Origin: PALSA-607 sp036501485
GTDB taxonomy: Bacteria; Actinomycetota; Actinomycetes; Acidothermales; Acidothermaceae
Assembly: GCA_036501485.1 (NCBI GenBank)
Contig: DASYAG010000016.1
Coordinates: forward strand, 1 to 64,000
Direction: 5' to 3'
Length of the DNA: 64,000 bases
Part shown: piece after piece, positions 54,648 through 62,747 of the stretch
How positions within the stretch are numbered: position 1 is the stretch's first letter
Layout of the letters: every line of letters starts with the position of its first letter
Program-made: the position numbers and the translations under genes
Notes under the pieces: generated by a model
Seen by the model: only the letters and a program-made list of their open reading frames with translations
The model's database searches: none
What the model was told of the DNA's origin: nothing

Positions 54648-55005
54648 GGCTTTGGTCTTTGACGCGGTGCAGCAGCCAGTCGTCGCCGGTGTGGATGAGC
54701 GCATAGCGCACGTCGGACGTTGCGCCATGCAGCGTGAAGACGAAGCGGCGCTCGTTGGCGTCGTGCTGCTCCCACCAGCCGATGTCGGCGATGGACTTGT
54801 CGGCGTCCGTGTACGTGAGGTGCTCAAGCTCGTGATCCGGCACCGGGACGGCCAGCCGGTCGTGGGTCGAGTCCGCCGGCAGGCCGCGGGGGAGTGCCCA
54901 CGAGCGAAGCACCCCGTCGGCCTCGAGTCGCAAGTCGAAGTGGTGGCGCGGCTTGTGATGCTCGTGCAGGACGAATGCTGGCCGGTCTAGTGGCTCAGAG
55001 GTCAT
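54634..55005 (-). CDS. Stand-alone LigD-type 3'-phosphoesterase domain protein
   Basis: 123 residues matching the PE domain of LigD (non-homologous end joining): FVLHEHHKPRHHFDLRLE, WALPRGLP, RFVFTLHG and WLLHRVKD. The His, Asp and Arg residues of the active site are seen. Such domains trim 3'-phosphates or ribonucleotides from DNA ends. No ligase or polymerase domain is attached. Start ATG 55005. Whether it works with a separate Ku/LigD is unknown. Confidence 0.88.
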   Translation of the reverse strand: MTSEPLDRPAFVLHEHHKPRHHFDLRLEADGVLRSWALPRGLPADSTHDRLAVPVPDHELEHLTYTDADKSIADIGWWEQHDANERRFVFTLHGATSDVRYALIHTGDDWLLHRVKDQSPKTK

Positions 55006-55058
55006 TGAGAGCCATTACGATTGAACTCACAATCAATCCAGCTCCGGCGGAGGTCTCT

Positions 55059-55490
55059 ATGACATCGGTAAACGATTGGAACACGCAGATCATCGAGGAG
55101 TTCCATGCCAACGAAGGCCGCGTTGGCGGCAACTTCGAGGGCGCACCGATCACAATCCTGCACCACAAGGGACGTAAGAGTGGTCAGGAGTACCTGGCGC
55201 CGGTCATGTACCTGCCCTCGGACGACGACCCCGACACGATGTACGTCTTCGCGTCAGCAGCCGGCGCGCCTGAGCACCCGGCCTGGTACGTCAACATGAC
55301 CACGGCAGGAAACGCAACCGTCGAGGTCGGCACCGAGAGCTACCCGGTGACCGTCACGGACGTCACTGGCGCTGAGCGCGACCGGATCTACGCCGAGCAG
55401 GTCAAGCGTTACCCGGGGTTCGGTGAGTACGAAGTGAAGACGGCAGGGATCCGTACTATCCCGGTGCTCGCACTACACCGAGCCAGCTGA
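55059..55490 (+). CDS. Nitroreductase/deazaflavin (F420)-dependent family protein
   Basis: 143 residues of the DUF385/Ddn family (IIEEFHANEGRVGGNFEG, ITILHHKGRKSGQEYLAPVM, HPAWYVNMTTAGNATVEVG). These split-barrel proteins use coenzyme F420 to reduce diverse substrates. The ATG 55059 follows GGCGGAGG. The substrate is not known. Confidence 0.92.
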   Translation: MTSVNDWNTQIIEEFHANEGRVGGNFEGAPITILHHKGRKSGQEYLAPVMYLPSDDDPDTMYVFASAAGAPEHPAWYVNMTTAGNATVEVGTESYPVTVTDVTGAERDRIYAEQVKRYPGFGEYEVKTAGIRTIPVLALHRAS

Positions 55491-55491
55491 C

Positions 55492-55911
55492 TTACCAGCG
55501 GCGCTGCGGACCGCCGTACCAGCCGTTGTTGCCACGCCAGTAGTGGCGACGGAATCGCATACCGAATAGCAGCCGGCTCGCGATGATCGCTAGTGCGACG
55601 AGCGCGAAGATCGGCAGCAGGTTCAGCACCACGAAGATGACGGCGCCGATGAAGATCGCGGCGAACATCCGCGCCGCGAGCCATTCGAAACGCAGACCAC
55701 GAGACGGACGCCGGGTGGCGCCCGTCTCGTCGCTGCGTCGGGGGAGATCTGCGAACAAGACGTCGAGATCTTTTCCGGTCCGCGCATTCAGTGCGAGTTC
55801 CATTCGCTCCGCGTGCTCGACCTGAGTGAGCCGGCCTTCCGCGAAATGGCTTGCCAGCGAGGAAATAGCGGCCTCGCGTTCGGCATCCCCGATGCGCAAT
55901 GCGGTGCTCAT
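55492..55911 (-). CDS. DUF1707 domain membrane protein
   Basis: 139 residues with an N-terminal DUF1707 domain (RIGDAEREAAISSLASHFAE, then GRLTQVEHAERMELALNART) and two predicted membrane helices (about 82-112). DUF1707 is a short helical domain typical of actinobacterial membrane proteins. The ATG overlaps the PadR stop (ATGA), so it is translated with PadR. Its role is unknown. Confidence 0.9.
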   Translation of the reverse strand: MSTALRIGDAEREAAISSLASHFAEGRLTQVEHAERMELALNARTGKDLDVLFADLPRRSDETGATRRPSRGLRFEWLAARMFAAIFIGAVIFVVLNLLPIFALVALAIIASRLLFGMRFRRHYWRGNNGWYGGPQRRW

Positions 55912-56774
55912 GAGTCGGCCTTCGGCTCCGCTGACTTGTCGGCCTTCGGCTCGGTCGGCTCGTCTTCGGCGAGCAGCCGGTACATCGCCCGACGTGCATC
56001 GGTCAGGACCTTCTCGGCCTGCGCCACTTGGTCGTGGGTGCCTGCGGTCGCGACCTGCATGGTGGCCGCGATCAGCTGCCCGACCAAGCTCTTCAGCCTG
56101 CCCGCCGCGTCGTCGGCCTCATCGGCCATGTCCTCCCACGGGGCACGACGGCCCGCAGATGCGCGCTCGACCTCGGCCCTCCCGGCGTCCGTCAATGAGA
56201 ACGTGCGCCGGCCGTCTTCCTCGGCGACCGTGACCAGACCCTCGTCCTGCAATTGCTGAAGGGTCGGGTACACCGAGCCGGGGCTGGGGCGCCATACGCC
56301 GCCACTGCGCGATCCGAGTTCCGTGATGATCTGGTAGCCGTGCATGGGCTGCTCGGCCAGGAGCGTCAAGACCGCGAGTCGGACGTCGCCGCGCCGCGGC
56401 CTTGGACGGCCGCCACCTGCGAACCACGGACCGGGAAACGGCGGACCGCCCAAACCCCACGGACCGCGACCACGGGGGTGATGCCCAGCGCCTGGCCAGC
56501 GATCGCCGCGTGGTGCATCGGCGGTCGTCCAGGGCTGTTCCTCAGTGGCGCCATGTGTAGCGCCATGTGTAGCGCCATGCGCAGTGGCAGCTGCCGCGGC
56601 GGCGATATGCGCGTGCATCCGGTGCCGGCGACCCTTGCCCTTGTGGACCTCGCCGATGACTTCGCCGGCGCGCTCGTGCAGGTGTTCTGCGGCCTTGCGG
56701 AAGTCGTCCTTCGTCCAGCCGTTCTTGTTCCAGTTGGCCCGGGACCCGGACCAGTCTTCTGCTGTGCTTTCCAT
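55908..56774 (-). CDS. PadR family transcriptional regulator
   Basis: 288 residues, longer than usual because of an N-terminal part with His/Gly/Pro-rich stretches. The PadR winged helix is at about 128-210 (VRLAVLTLLAEQPMHGYQII, PSPGSVYPTLQQLQDEGLV). A His-Gly-Ala-Thr unit is repeated three times at residues 66-77. Strong ribosome site TAGGAGGA before ATG 56774. It is the first gene of a PadR-DUF1707 operon and probably autoregulated. Confidence 0.92.
   Translation of the reverse strand: MESTAEDWSGSRANWNKNGWTKDDFRKAAEHLHERAGEVIGEVHKGKGRRHRMHAHIAAAAAATAHGATHGATHGATEEQPWTTADAPRGDRWPGAGHHPRGRGPWGLGGPPFPGPWFAGGGRPRPRRGDVRLAVLTLLAEQPMHGYQIITELGSRSGGVWRPSPGSVYPTLQQLQDEGLVTVAEEDGRRTFSLTDAGRAEVERASAGRRAPWEDMADEADDAAGRLKSLVGQLIAATMQVATAGTHDQVAQAEKVLTDARRAMYRLLAEDEPTEPKADKSAEPKADS
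56544..56579. repeat. Three 12-base in-frame tandem repeats in padR
   Basis: The 12-base unit around CGCCATGTGTAG occurs three times and encodes His-Gly-Ala-Thr on the minus strand. The third copy differs at two bases. Confidence 0.85.
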
Positions 56775-56805
56775 CTTGATCCTCCTACGTTCGTACTTGT
56801 GACTA

Positions 56806-56821
56806 TCACGATATATCGCGA
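56806..56821. promoter_or_regulatory. Candidate PadR operator
   Basis: TCACGATATATCGCGA is a near-perfect 16-base palindrome with CGATATATCG as centre, 32 bases upstream of the padR start. Autoregulation is inferred from its position. Confidence 0.55.
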
Positions 56822-56901
56822 ACGCATCTTGTCAAGACCCTATTCCGGGTTGCACGTCGGTAACTCTTGAGTTACCGTAACCTTGCGGTTACCGACTCTC
56901 G

Positions 56902-57261
56902 ATGGCTGGCGATCACAAGGTCAGGTGGCGAATGGGTGCGGCGTCCACGGCGGGTGACCCGTTCGAGGCGCTGGGTGATCGCAACCGGCGCGAGATCCTG
57001 CGGCTGCTTAGCAGCGGCGACAAGCCGGTGCAGGAGATCGCGGCCGCTTTGCCGATCAGCAGGCCCGCTGTGTCACGGCACCTGCGTCTCCTGAAGGACG
57101 CCGGCCTCGTCGCCGAGCGCCCCCAAGGCACCAGGCGGATCTATCACCTGCAGGCCGAGGGAGTGCACGCCGTGCAGGCTTATCTCGAGGGCATTTGGGG
57201 CGACGCCGCGACGCGGTTTCGGCTACTTGCGGAGAACACCGACCGGGCGCCGAAGCAATGA
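56902..57261 (+). CDS. ArsR family transcriptional regulator
   Basis: 119 residues with an ArsR winged helix (DPFEALGDRNRREILRLLSS, then PISRPAVSRHLRLLKDAGLV). The metal-binding ELCVCDL motif is absent, so it is probably not a metal sensor but the subgroup paired with SRPBCC proteins. Start ATG 56902, or 56932. Its stop overlaps the next gene (ATGA). Confidence 0.9.
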   Translation: MAGDHKVRWRMGAASTAGDPFEALGDRNRREILRLLSSGDKPVQEIAAALPISRPAVSRHLRLLKDAGLVAERPQGTRRIYHLQAEGVHAVQAYLEGIWGDAATRFRLLAENTDRAPKQ

Positions 57262-57737
57262 CCGAGGCAACGCGCGAGGCATCGCGCGACCCGCTGCGCA
57301 TCACGTTCGATGTCGAGTGTTCGGTCGACCACGCGTTCGCCATCTGGACATCCGGCATTGACGCGTGGTGGCCGCGCGACCACACGGTGACAGTGGAGCC
57401 CGGCCTGGTCGTCGTCCTGGAAAGTGGCGTCGGCGGTCGAATTTTCGAGCGCACACCTGACGGCGCCGAGCACGACTGGGGCGAGGTAACTGCGTGGGAT
57501 CCGCCGACGCTGCTCGGCTACGAATGGCACCTCGGGCAAGATCCGGCTGACGCGACGAAGGTGGAAGTTCGCTTCATCGCGCAAGGTGCAGGTGCCACCC
57601 GTATCGAAGTCGAGCATCGTGGCTGGGATCAGCTCGGTGCTCGCGGCGACGTTTTGCGCTCCCGTAACCGACTTGGCTGGGATGCATTTCTCGCGCACTA
57701 CATACCGGCAACGGCGATACCAGCGGGAGGAAATTAG
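57258..57737 (+). CDS. SRPBCC (AHSA1-like) family protein
   Basis: 159 residues with the AHSA1-type helix-grip fold (VECSVDHAFAIWTSGIDAWW, EVTAWDPPTLLGYEWHLGQD, GATRIEVEHRGWDQLG). Such proteins bind hydrophobic ligands. ATG 57258 overlaps the ArsR stop, a common ArsR-SRPBCC pair in actinobacteria. The ligand is unknown. Confidence 0.9.
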   Translation: MTEATREASRDPLRITFDVECSVDHAFAIWTSGIDAWWPRDHTVTVEPGLVVVLESGVGGRIFERTPDGAEHDWGEVTAWDPPTLLGYEWHLGQDPADATKVEVRFIAQGAGATRIEVEHRGWDQLGARGDVLRSRNRLGWDAFLAHYIPATAIPAGGN

Positions 57738-57739
57738 TA

Positions 57740-58156
57740 ATGGCTGCAGGAAAGCCGGCCTCGGGAACGAAGGCCGATCCGTGGGTTCTGAAGACGCCGC
57801 CCGGTACATCGGATTACACGATGTACAAAGACGAAGAGGCTGATCCGCCGGCCCTCGTGTGCCAGGTCGGGTCGACGACATTGAAGTACCAACTGCGGGC
57901 GATCGACGACCTCGCCTCGTGGCTGCGCGAACAGGGTGCCTGGGTGCACCTCGGTGCAGCCGATGAGCAAAAGCGTGCCGCAGAAGGCACTGTCGAGGCT
58001 TGGGGTCGCTCTGAGAAAAATCCGGTGGGGGGCTGGTACGGCTTGCGCAAGGGCTACCGCGGCCGTTTCGGCATGTACATGCCGCCACTACTCGAGGCAC
58101 TCGGCCTCGCCGAACTCACGCACGACCCACGAAACAACAGAATGCGAGCAATCTGA
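57740..58156 (+). CDS. Conserved hypothetical protein
   Basis: 138 residues, starting 2 bases after the SRPBCC stop. The sequence includes ADPWVLKTPPGTSDYTMYKD and GGWYGLRKGYRGRFGMYMPP, and no known catalytic motif. Its ends overlap the next gene (TGATG). The tight packing suggests a role together with the ArsR-SRPBCC pair. Function unknown. Confidence 0.7.
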   Translation: MAAGKPASGTKADPWVLKTPPGTSDYTMYKDEEADPPALVCQVGSTTLKYQLRAIDDLASWLREQGAWVHLGAADEQKRAAEGTVEAWGRSEKNPVGGWYGLRKGYRGRFGMYMPPLLEALGLAELTHDPRNNRMRAI

Positions 58157-58458
58157 TGAACACGAGAGTTATCCGCTACACCACACACGCCGAACATTCA
58201 GACGAGAACGCGCGACTCATCGCTGCCGTTTTCGCCGCACTTGCGGAAGCGAAGCCCGACGGCGTGCACTACGCGGCGTTCCGGTTGGACGACGGAGTTA
58301 GCTTCATGCACATCGTCACATTGGACGGCGAAACGAATCCGCTAAACGACGTGCCCGCGTTTCAGGAGTTCCAGGCCAACATCGCGAATCGGGTAGTCGC
58401 GCCGCCGGTCGCAGTTACCACGAGCGTCGTCGGCAACTACGAGCTACTGAGCAGTTAG
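58156..58458 (+). CDS. Dimeric alpha/beta-barrel (monooxygenase-like) protein
   Basis: 100 residues, similar to small antibiotic-biosynthesis-monooxygenase-type domains (TTHAEHSDENARLIAAVFAA, VHYAAFRLDDGVSFMHIVTL). Such proteins form ferredoxin-like dimers. The ATG overlaps the previous stop. The end overlaps the convergent regulator gene by 4 bases. Function unknown. Confidence 0.7.
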   Translation: MNTRVIRYTTHAEHSDENARLIAAVFAALAEAKPDGVHYAAFRLDDGVSFMHIVTLDGETNPLNDVPAFQEFQANIANRVVAPPVAVTTSVVGNYELLSS

Positions 58459-59570
58459 CTGCCGTCAGGGTAGCCGCCGCGGTGCAGCACCATCGGAAAA
58501 TGCGGCAGCGTGTCCGGCGTGCGAACGTCGGCTCGCCAGCCGTCTGGATAAGGCATCAGCCCAGCGAACAGCGGTGATTCTGCGGTGCCATCGTCGACGA
58601 TCGGCTCAAGCGACGAACGAAGCGAGCGGACGGCGTCGGTGCCGAATCGCGTTGTCTGCCAGTGGTCTTCGACATCGACGACGAGGTTGCTCGTTACCTG
58701 TTGAGCGATGTGGCCGCGGGTTGTCAGTCGAACGCGCTGCCCGCGGCCCGGAGGCGGCACCGGCTCGACAGTCACGCAGCCGTGCTTCTCGAGGAAGCCG
58801 ACGGACATCGAGATCGCTTCCTTCGATACACCAGTAAGTATCGGGAGATCGCGAACGCGCACGCCGTCCTTGTCGAGCACGCGCAGAACGTTCGCACTGA
58901 TCGCCAGTGAGAGTCTCGAGCCCTCTTCGAAGTCGACGGCGAACGCGAGCAGCACGCGCGCTAGCAGCGACGACAGCGGCAGCTTCGTGTCACGGTCCGA
59001 GTCAGTGCTGCGTGGCAGGAACGTTGCGGCTCCGAGGCGACTGGAGCTGAACAGGCCGTAGCCCAGGATCGGCATGCAGTCGGGCAGTTCGAGGTCGATG
59101 CGGTCGACGATCGCCGATAGCGCGGTCTGCAGGTCGGCGATCGCCTGGTCGCCGAACCGCTGCCGCCAGCGGTCGTCGATGACGCCGAACAAAGGTCCCC
59201 AGACCTCCTGCGCTTTGCGGCCGCCCGCGGTCGCGCGCACGACGGCATCAGGTCCTGGTCGCTTCCCGTCGCGATCGCCCGCGCCACGCGTGATCGTGAT
59301 GTAGCGCCAGCGCTGCATCCCGGCGAGGTTGGTGCGGGTGCGCGCCAGGCGTTCCAGCTCGCCTAGCTGCACGCCGTCCGGACCGACGTACTTCATGCAG
59401 TTGAACCACATGACCATCGACGCGAGCCACGGCTTTGGGCCCGAACCGGGTGTCGCGCCATGGTCCGACGTGGTGTGTGGGAGCAGGTGGCCCGCCTCGT
59501 TGTCGAACTCGATCGTGTACGCGACCAGCGCGCACGAGAGCAACGTCGGCAAGGGGAGTGGATCGCCCAC
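58455..59570 (-). CDS. Regulator with two winged-helix halves
   Basis: 371 residues made of two related halves. Each half has a hydrophobic first helix (SCALVAYTIEFDNEAG; ARVLLAFAVDFEEG), a winged-helix core (the second includes LTGVSKEAISMSVGFLEKHG), and an end segment (RQRFGDQAIADLQTALSAIV; TTRFGTDAVRSLRSSLEPIV). This points to an internal duplication of a MarR-like domain. Start GTG 59570. Target and ligand unknown. Confidence 0.75.
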   Translation of the reverse strand: MGDPLPLPTLLSCALVAYTIEFDNEAGHLLPHTTSDHGATPGSGPKPWLASMVMWFNCMKYVGPDGVQLGELERLARTRTNLAGMQRWRYITITRGAGDRDGKRPGPDAVVRATAGGRKAQEVWGPLFGVIDDRWRQRFGDQAIADLQTALSAIVDRIDLELPDCMPILGYGLFSSSRLGAATFLPRSTDSDRDTKLPLSSLLARVLLAFAVDFEEGSRLSLAISANVLRVLDKDGVRVRDLPILTGVSKEAISMSVGFLEKHGCVTVEPVPPPGRGQRVRLTTRGHIAQQVTSNLVVDVEDHWQTTRFGTDAVRSLRSSLEPIVDDGTAESPLFAGLMPYPDGWRADVRTPDTLPHFPMVLHRGGYPDGS

Positions 59571-59653
59571 CCGACCGACTCTAGCCGCGCCCGGAAGTTG
59601 ACGTGGTCAACGCCAAGGAGGGCGGACGGCGAGGGGTGCGCGATGATGCCAGC

Positions 59654-59860
59654 ATGCGGGAAATCATCACCAGGGACGACGTCATCAGGCTGGGGCAATT
59701 CTTGAAGCTGGCCGACGTCGTTGCGGCCGGCTCGGACGCCAAGATGCTGCTTGCCGAAGGGACCGTTCGCGTCAACGGGGAGCCCGAGACGCGCCGCGGT
59801 CGGCAACTGGTCAAGGGCGACGTCGTCGCCGTCGGTCAGCAGCAGTTGCGCGTCGGCTAG
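59654..59860 (+). CDS. S4-domain RNA-binding protein (YaaA-like)
   Basis: 68 residues consisting of one S4 domain (VIRLGQFLKLADVVAAGSDA, then KMLLAEGTVRVNGEPETRRG). Similar small proteins bind RNA. ATG 59654 was chosen; GTG 59603 adds 17 residues without family support. dapF starts 19 bases downstream. Confidence 0.82.
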   Translation: MREIITRDDVIRLGQFLKLADVVAAGSDAKMLLAEGTVRVNGEPETRRGRQLVKGDVVAVGQQQLRVG

Positions 59861-59879
59861 AGCCCGTACCATCGCCTTT

Positions 59880-60707
59880 GTGGACAGCATCGCGTTCGTC
59901 AAGGGTCATGGCACCCGCAACGACTTCGTGCTGCTGCCCGACGCCGACGGAACGCTCGACCTGACCGCCGAACTCGCGATCGCGTTGTGCGACCGGCGGG
60001 CTGGCATCGGGGCCGACGGAGTGCTTCGGGTCGTGAAGTCGACCGCAGACCCGGATGCGACGGCGATGGCTGGCGAAGCGACCTGGTTCATGGACTATCG
60101 CAACGCCGACGGCAGCTTGTCGGAGACGTGCGGCAACGGGCTGCGAGTATTCGCGCGCTACTTGGTCGACGCGGGTCTCGCGGATCCCGGCCAGTTCGCG
60201 ATCGCGACCCGCGGCGGCGTCGTTGCCGTGTGGGAGGACGTCGACGGCGATGTGACGGTCGACATGGGCCCGCCGGTGATCTCGGCCGGCACAACCGCGG
60301 CAGTGGGCGGCCAGGTTTTCGAAGGCGTCGCGGTGTCGATGGGCAATCCGCACCTGGTGTGCGTGACCGACACCGACATCGCATCGCTAGACCTCACCAC
60401 CATGCCGGACGTCGATGTGCTCGCGTTTCCTGGAGGCGTGAACGTCGAGTTCGTGAACATCGTCGGCGAACGGCACGCCGTGATGCGCGTTCACGAGCGC
60501 GGCTCAGGGGAGACGCAGTCGTGCGGCAGCGGCGCGTGCGCAGTTGTCGCCGCACTCGCAGCGATCGCCGGTGTCGACACCGGCGAGTTCGTCGTTGACG
60601 TGCCAGGCGGGCGACTGAACGTCGCGTTCGACGACGCCGGCCACTTGCTACTCCGAGGCCCGGCAGTACTCGTCGCCGAAGGCGAGTTTCGCTACAACCA
60701 GCACTAG
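59880..60707 (+). CDS. dapF: Diaminopimelate epimerase
   Basis: DapF converts LL- to meso-diaminopimelate, needed for peptidoglycan and lysine. The 275-residue protein has the catalytic cysteines Cys84 (ETCGNG) and Cys215 (QSCGSGA), and GHGTRNDFVLL at the start. GTG 59880. It follows miaA by 5 kb, with hflX 2 kb downstream, the usual actinobacterial order. A tetraloop terminator hairpin follows. Confidence 0.95.
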   Translation: MDSIAFVKGHGTRNDFVLLPDADGTLDLTAELAIALCDRRAGIGADGVLRVVKSTADPDATAMAGEATWFMDYRNADGSLSETCGNGLRVFARYLVDAGLADPGQFAIATRGGVVAVWEDVDGDVTVDMGPPVISAGTTAAVGGQVFEGVAVSMGNPHLVCVTDTDIASLDLTTMPDVDVLAFPGGVNVEFVNIVGERHAVMRVHERGSGETQSCGSGACAVVAALAAIAGVDTGEFVVDVPGGRLNVAFDDAGHLLLRGPAVLVAEGEFRYNQH

Positions 60708-60731
60708 TTCTGTCGCGACTGTCAGACGCTC

Positions 60732-60749
60732 ACGGGCCTAGAGGCCCGT
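60732..60749. terminator. Terminator after dapF
   Basis: ACGGGCC-TAGA-GGCCCGT is a perfect 7-base stem with a tetraloop, between the dapF stop and the convergent MFS gene. A 10-base direct repeat ACTGTCAGAC flanks it (60718-60727 and 60751-60760). Confidence 0.7.
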
Positions 60750-60770
60750 AACTGTCAGACAGTTGATTGC

Positions 60771-62051
60771 CTACTCGGGTTGAGTTTCCATCGGCATGTC
60801 GCGCATCCCGCGCAGCGGCGAGAAGACCACCCAGAGCGGCGCGAGCAGTGCACCGACCGCCGCGATCCACAGCGCATTGCGTAATCCAACCGACGTTGCT
60901 AACCAACCGCCGAGCAAGCCACCGATCGGCTGCGTTCCCCAGACCAGGAACCGCATCGTGGCGTTCATTCGCCCGAGTAGCGGACGTGGGCACAAGGCTT
61001 GGCGGAAGCTCACCTGCGCAACGTTGTAGACCGTCGCACCGACCGAAGAAATGAACAAAGCGACGCCGGCATAGATCAGGCGTGCATCGTGATGAGTCAG
61101 CGGGAGCAGCAAGTCAGCAGGCGCGAAGATCACCGCACTCAACCAGATAAGGCGGGCCTGGCGTACCGTTCGCATCAGGTAGCCGCTGAACAGTGCTCCG
61201 ACCAGGCCGCCGACCGAACCGATCGAGAACAGCAGGCCGATCCCGCCGGCCGACAAATGCACGGTGCGGACGAAGAACACGATCATGACCGCGTAGCTGG
61301 CGCTGTTGAACAGGTTCGCCGTGCCCGTGCAGCCGGCGATCTTGCGCAGGATTGGGTTGCCCAAGACGAACCGCAGGCCCTCGCCGATCTCCTTGCCCAG
61401 ATGTCGTTGCGGCGGCTTGATCGGCTTCGGCTCGGGCGCCCGGATTGCGGTGACCCAGCCGGCCGACCACAAGAAGCTGACGGCGTCGACGAGCACCGCG
61501 TAAGGGGCCGTGAACGCCTGCACCAGGAAGCCACCGATGCTCGGTCCGGTCACCGCTGCAACGCCACGCGTCGCCTCGAGTTTTGCGTTGCCCTCGACGA
61601 GTTCTTCGTTGGTGACGAGCTCGGGCAGGTAGCTCTGGTAGGCGACATCGAAGAAGACCGTTAGCACGCCCGTGAGCAGCGCGACGATGAACAGCTGGCC
61701 GATCGTCAGGCGGTGCATCAGGGCCGCGATCGGCACGCTGCCGAGCACCAGTGCGCGCCCGATGTCGCCCATGATCAGGATCGGTCGGCGCCGAACGCGG
61801 TCACACCACGCGCCGGCCGGCAGCCCCACCAGCAGGAAGGCTGCCGTCTCACATGCGGCGAGGACGCCGACCTCAAAGGCAGTGGCGTGCAGGGTCTTCA
61901 CCGCCACCAGCGGCAGGGCCAGCATGCTGACCTGCGAGCCGATCTGGCTGACCGCGTCGCCGATCCAAAGCCGCCGGAAGTCTCGGTGGTGGAACAGGCC
62001 ACCCCGCTTGTGGACGGGCAGTGACTCGTCGGGGTTCACGGATTGGGTCAC
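60771..62051 (-). CDS. MFS transporter (enterobactin-exporter-like, MFS_3)
   Basis: 426 residues with about 12 membrane helices; the segments FHHRDFRRLWIGDAVSQIGS and GAWCDRVRRRPILI are typical of MFS efflux proteins. The C-terminal end is short. Start GTG 62051. An ArsR-type regulator is divergent with 58 bases between, so that protein probably controls this exporter. The substrate is unknown. Confidence 0.9.
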   Translation of the reverse strand: MTQSVNPDESLPVHKRGGLFHHRDFRRLWIGDAVSQIGSQVSMLALPLVAVKTLHATAFEVGVLAACETAAFLLVGLPAGAWCDRVRRRPILIMGDIGRALVLGSVPIAALMHRLTIGQLFIVALLTGVLTVFFDVAYQSYLPELVTNEELVEGNAKLEATRGVAAVTGPSIGGFLVQAFTAPYAVLVDAVSFLWSAGWVTAIRAPEPKPIKPPQRHLGKEIGEGLRFVLGNPILRKIAGCTGTANLFNSASYAVMIVFFVRTVHLSAGGIGLLFSIGSVGGLVGALFSGYLMRTVRQARLIWLSAVIFAPADLLLPLTHHDARLIYAGVALFISSVGATVYNVAQVSFRQALCPRPLLGRMNATMRFLVWGTQPIGGLLGGWLATSVGLRNALWIAAVGALLAPLWVVFSPLRGMRDMPMETQPE

Positions 62052-62074
62052 GATACGGAGCTTGGTCTCACTGG

Positions 62075-62103
62075 TTGGGAAATGTCAATCAGTTAGTTAG
62101 ACT
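62075..62103 (+). promoter_or_regulatory. Probable promoter of the ArsR-type gene, leaderless
   Basis: TTGGGA (62075-62080), 17 bases, then TAGACT (62098-62103). The ATG at 62110 is 7 bases after the -10 box and no ribosome site is present, which fits leaderless transcription. Confidence 0.45.
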
Positions 62104-62109
62104 CTGTCC

Positions 62110-62646
62110 ATGCCGCTGCAATCGGAGGGCCGGCGCCCGGCTACCCAACAGGAGATGCGTGCGCTGGCGTCGCCGATCCGATTGCGGATCATGCGGCTGA
62201 CGCTTGACGCCGCCTTGACCAACAAGGAAATCGCGGACCTGCTGCGGCTTGCGCCCGCGAACACGCTGCACCACGTGCGCACGCTCGTCGACGCGGGCTT
62301 CTTGGCGGCCGAGCCAGTGCGCCGCGGCGCGCGTGGATCGCGCGAGCGGCCGTACCGGGCGACGCGTCTCTCGTGGGGTATCGACACCGCTGACGTCGAT
62401 CCATCGGGCCTGGTCAAACGTGCTTCGCTGCAGGCCTTCTTGGCCGAGATCGAAGACATTCCGCCGTCGACGCCGTTCGCGACCACCCGCCTTGGGCTGC
62501 GCCTTTCCGTTGAGCACAAGGAGCAGTTGCTCGCACGGCTCGGTGACGTGCTGGACGAGTTCGAGAACCTGCCGCGGCAGCCCGAGGGTGAGGGCGAGGC
62601 GTTTGCCGTGTTCGTGGCCGTCTACCCACGCGGGTCAGCCTCGTGA
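62110..62646 (+). CDS. ArsR/helix-turn-helix transcriptional regulator
   Basis: 178 residues; winged helix at about 15-75 (QEMRALASPIRLRIMRLTLD, TNKEIADLLRLAPANTLHHV), followed by a segment typical of the ArsR-type regulators linked to MFS exporters. It is divergent from the MFS gene. ATG 62110. Confidence 0.88.
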   Translation: MPLQSEGRRPATQQEMRALASPIRLRIMRLTLDAALTNKEIADLLRLAPANTLHHVRTLVDAGFLAAEPVRRGARGSRERPYRATRLSWGIDTADVDPSGLVKRASLQAFLAEIEDIPPSTPFATTRLGLRLSVEHKEQLLARLGDVLDEFENLPRQPEGEGEAFAVFVAVYPRGSAS

Positions 62647-62747
62647 TCGCCTGCGGTGGGCGCGCGCGGTGATCGCGCTCGTGAGCCTTTGGTGCCGGTA
62701 GCGAAACCGGTTCGCAGGGGGTGGCTGCGCGTGCGACCATCGAAGAG

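Noticed and set aside
56544..56579. CRISPR-like tandem repeat
   Set aside because: Three adjacent 12-base units without spacers, in frame in padR.
60999..61664. A 221-residue plus-strand frame inside the MFS gene
   Set aside because: Antisense shadow; Gln/Arg/Asp-rich without domain.
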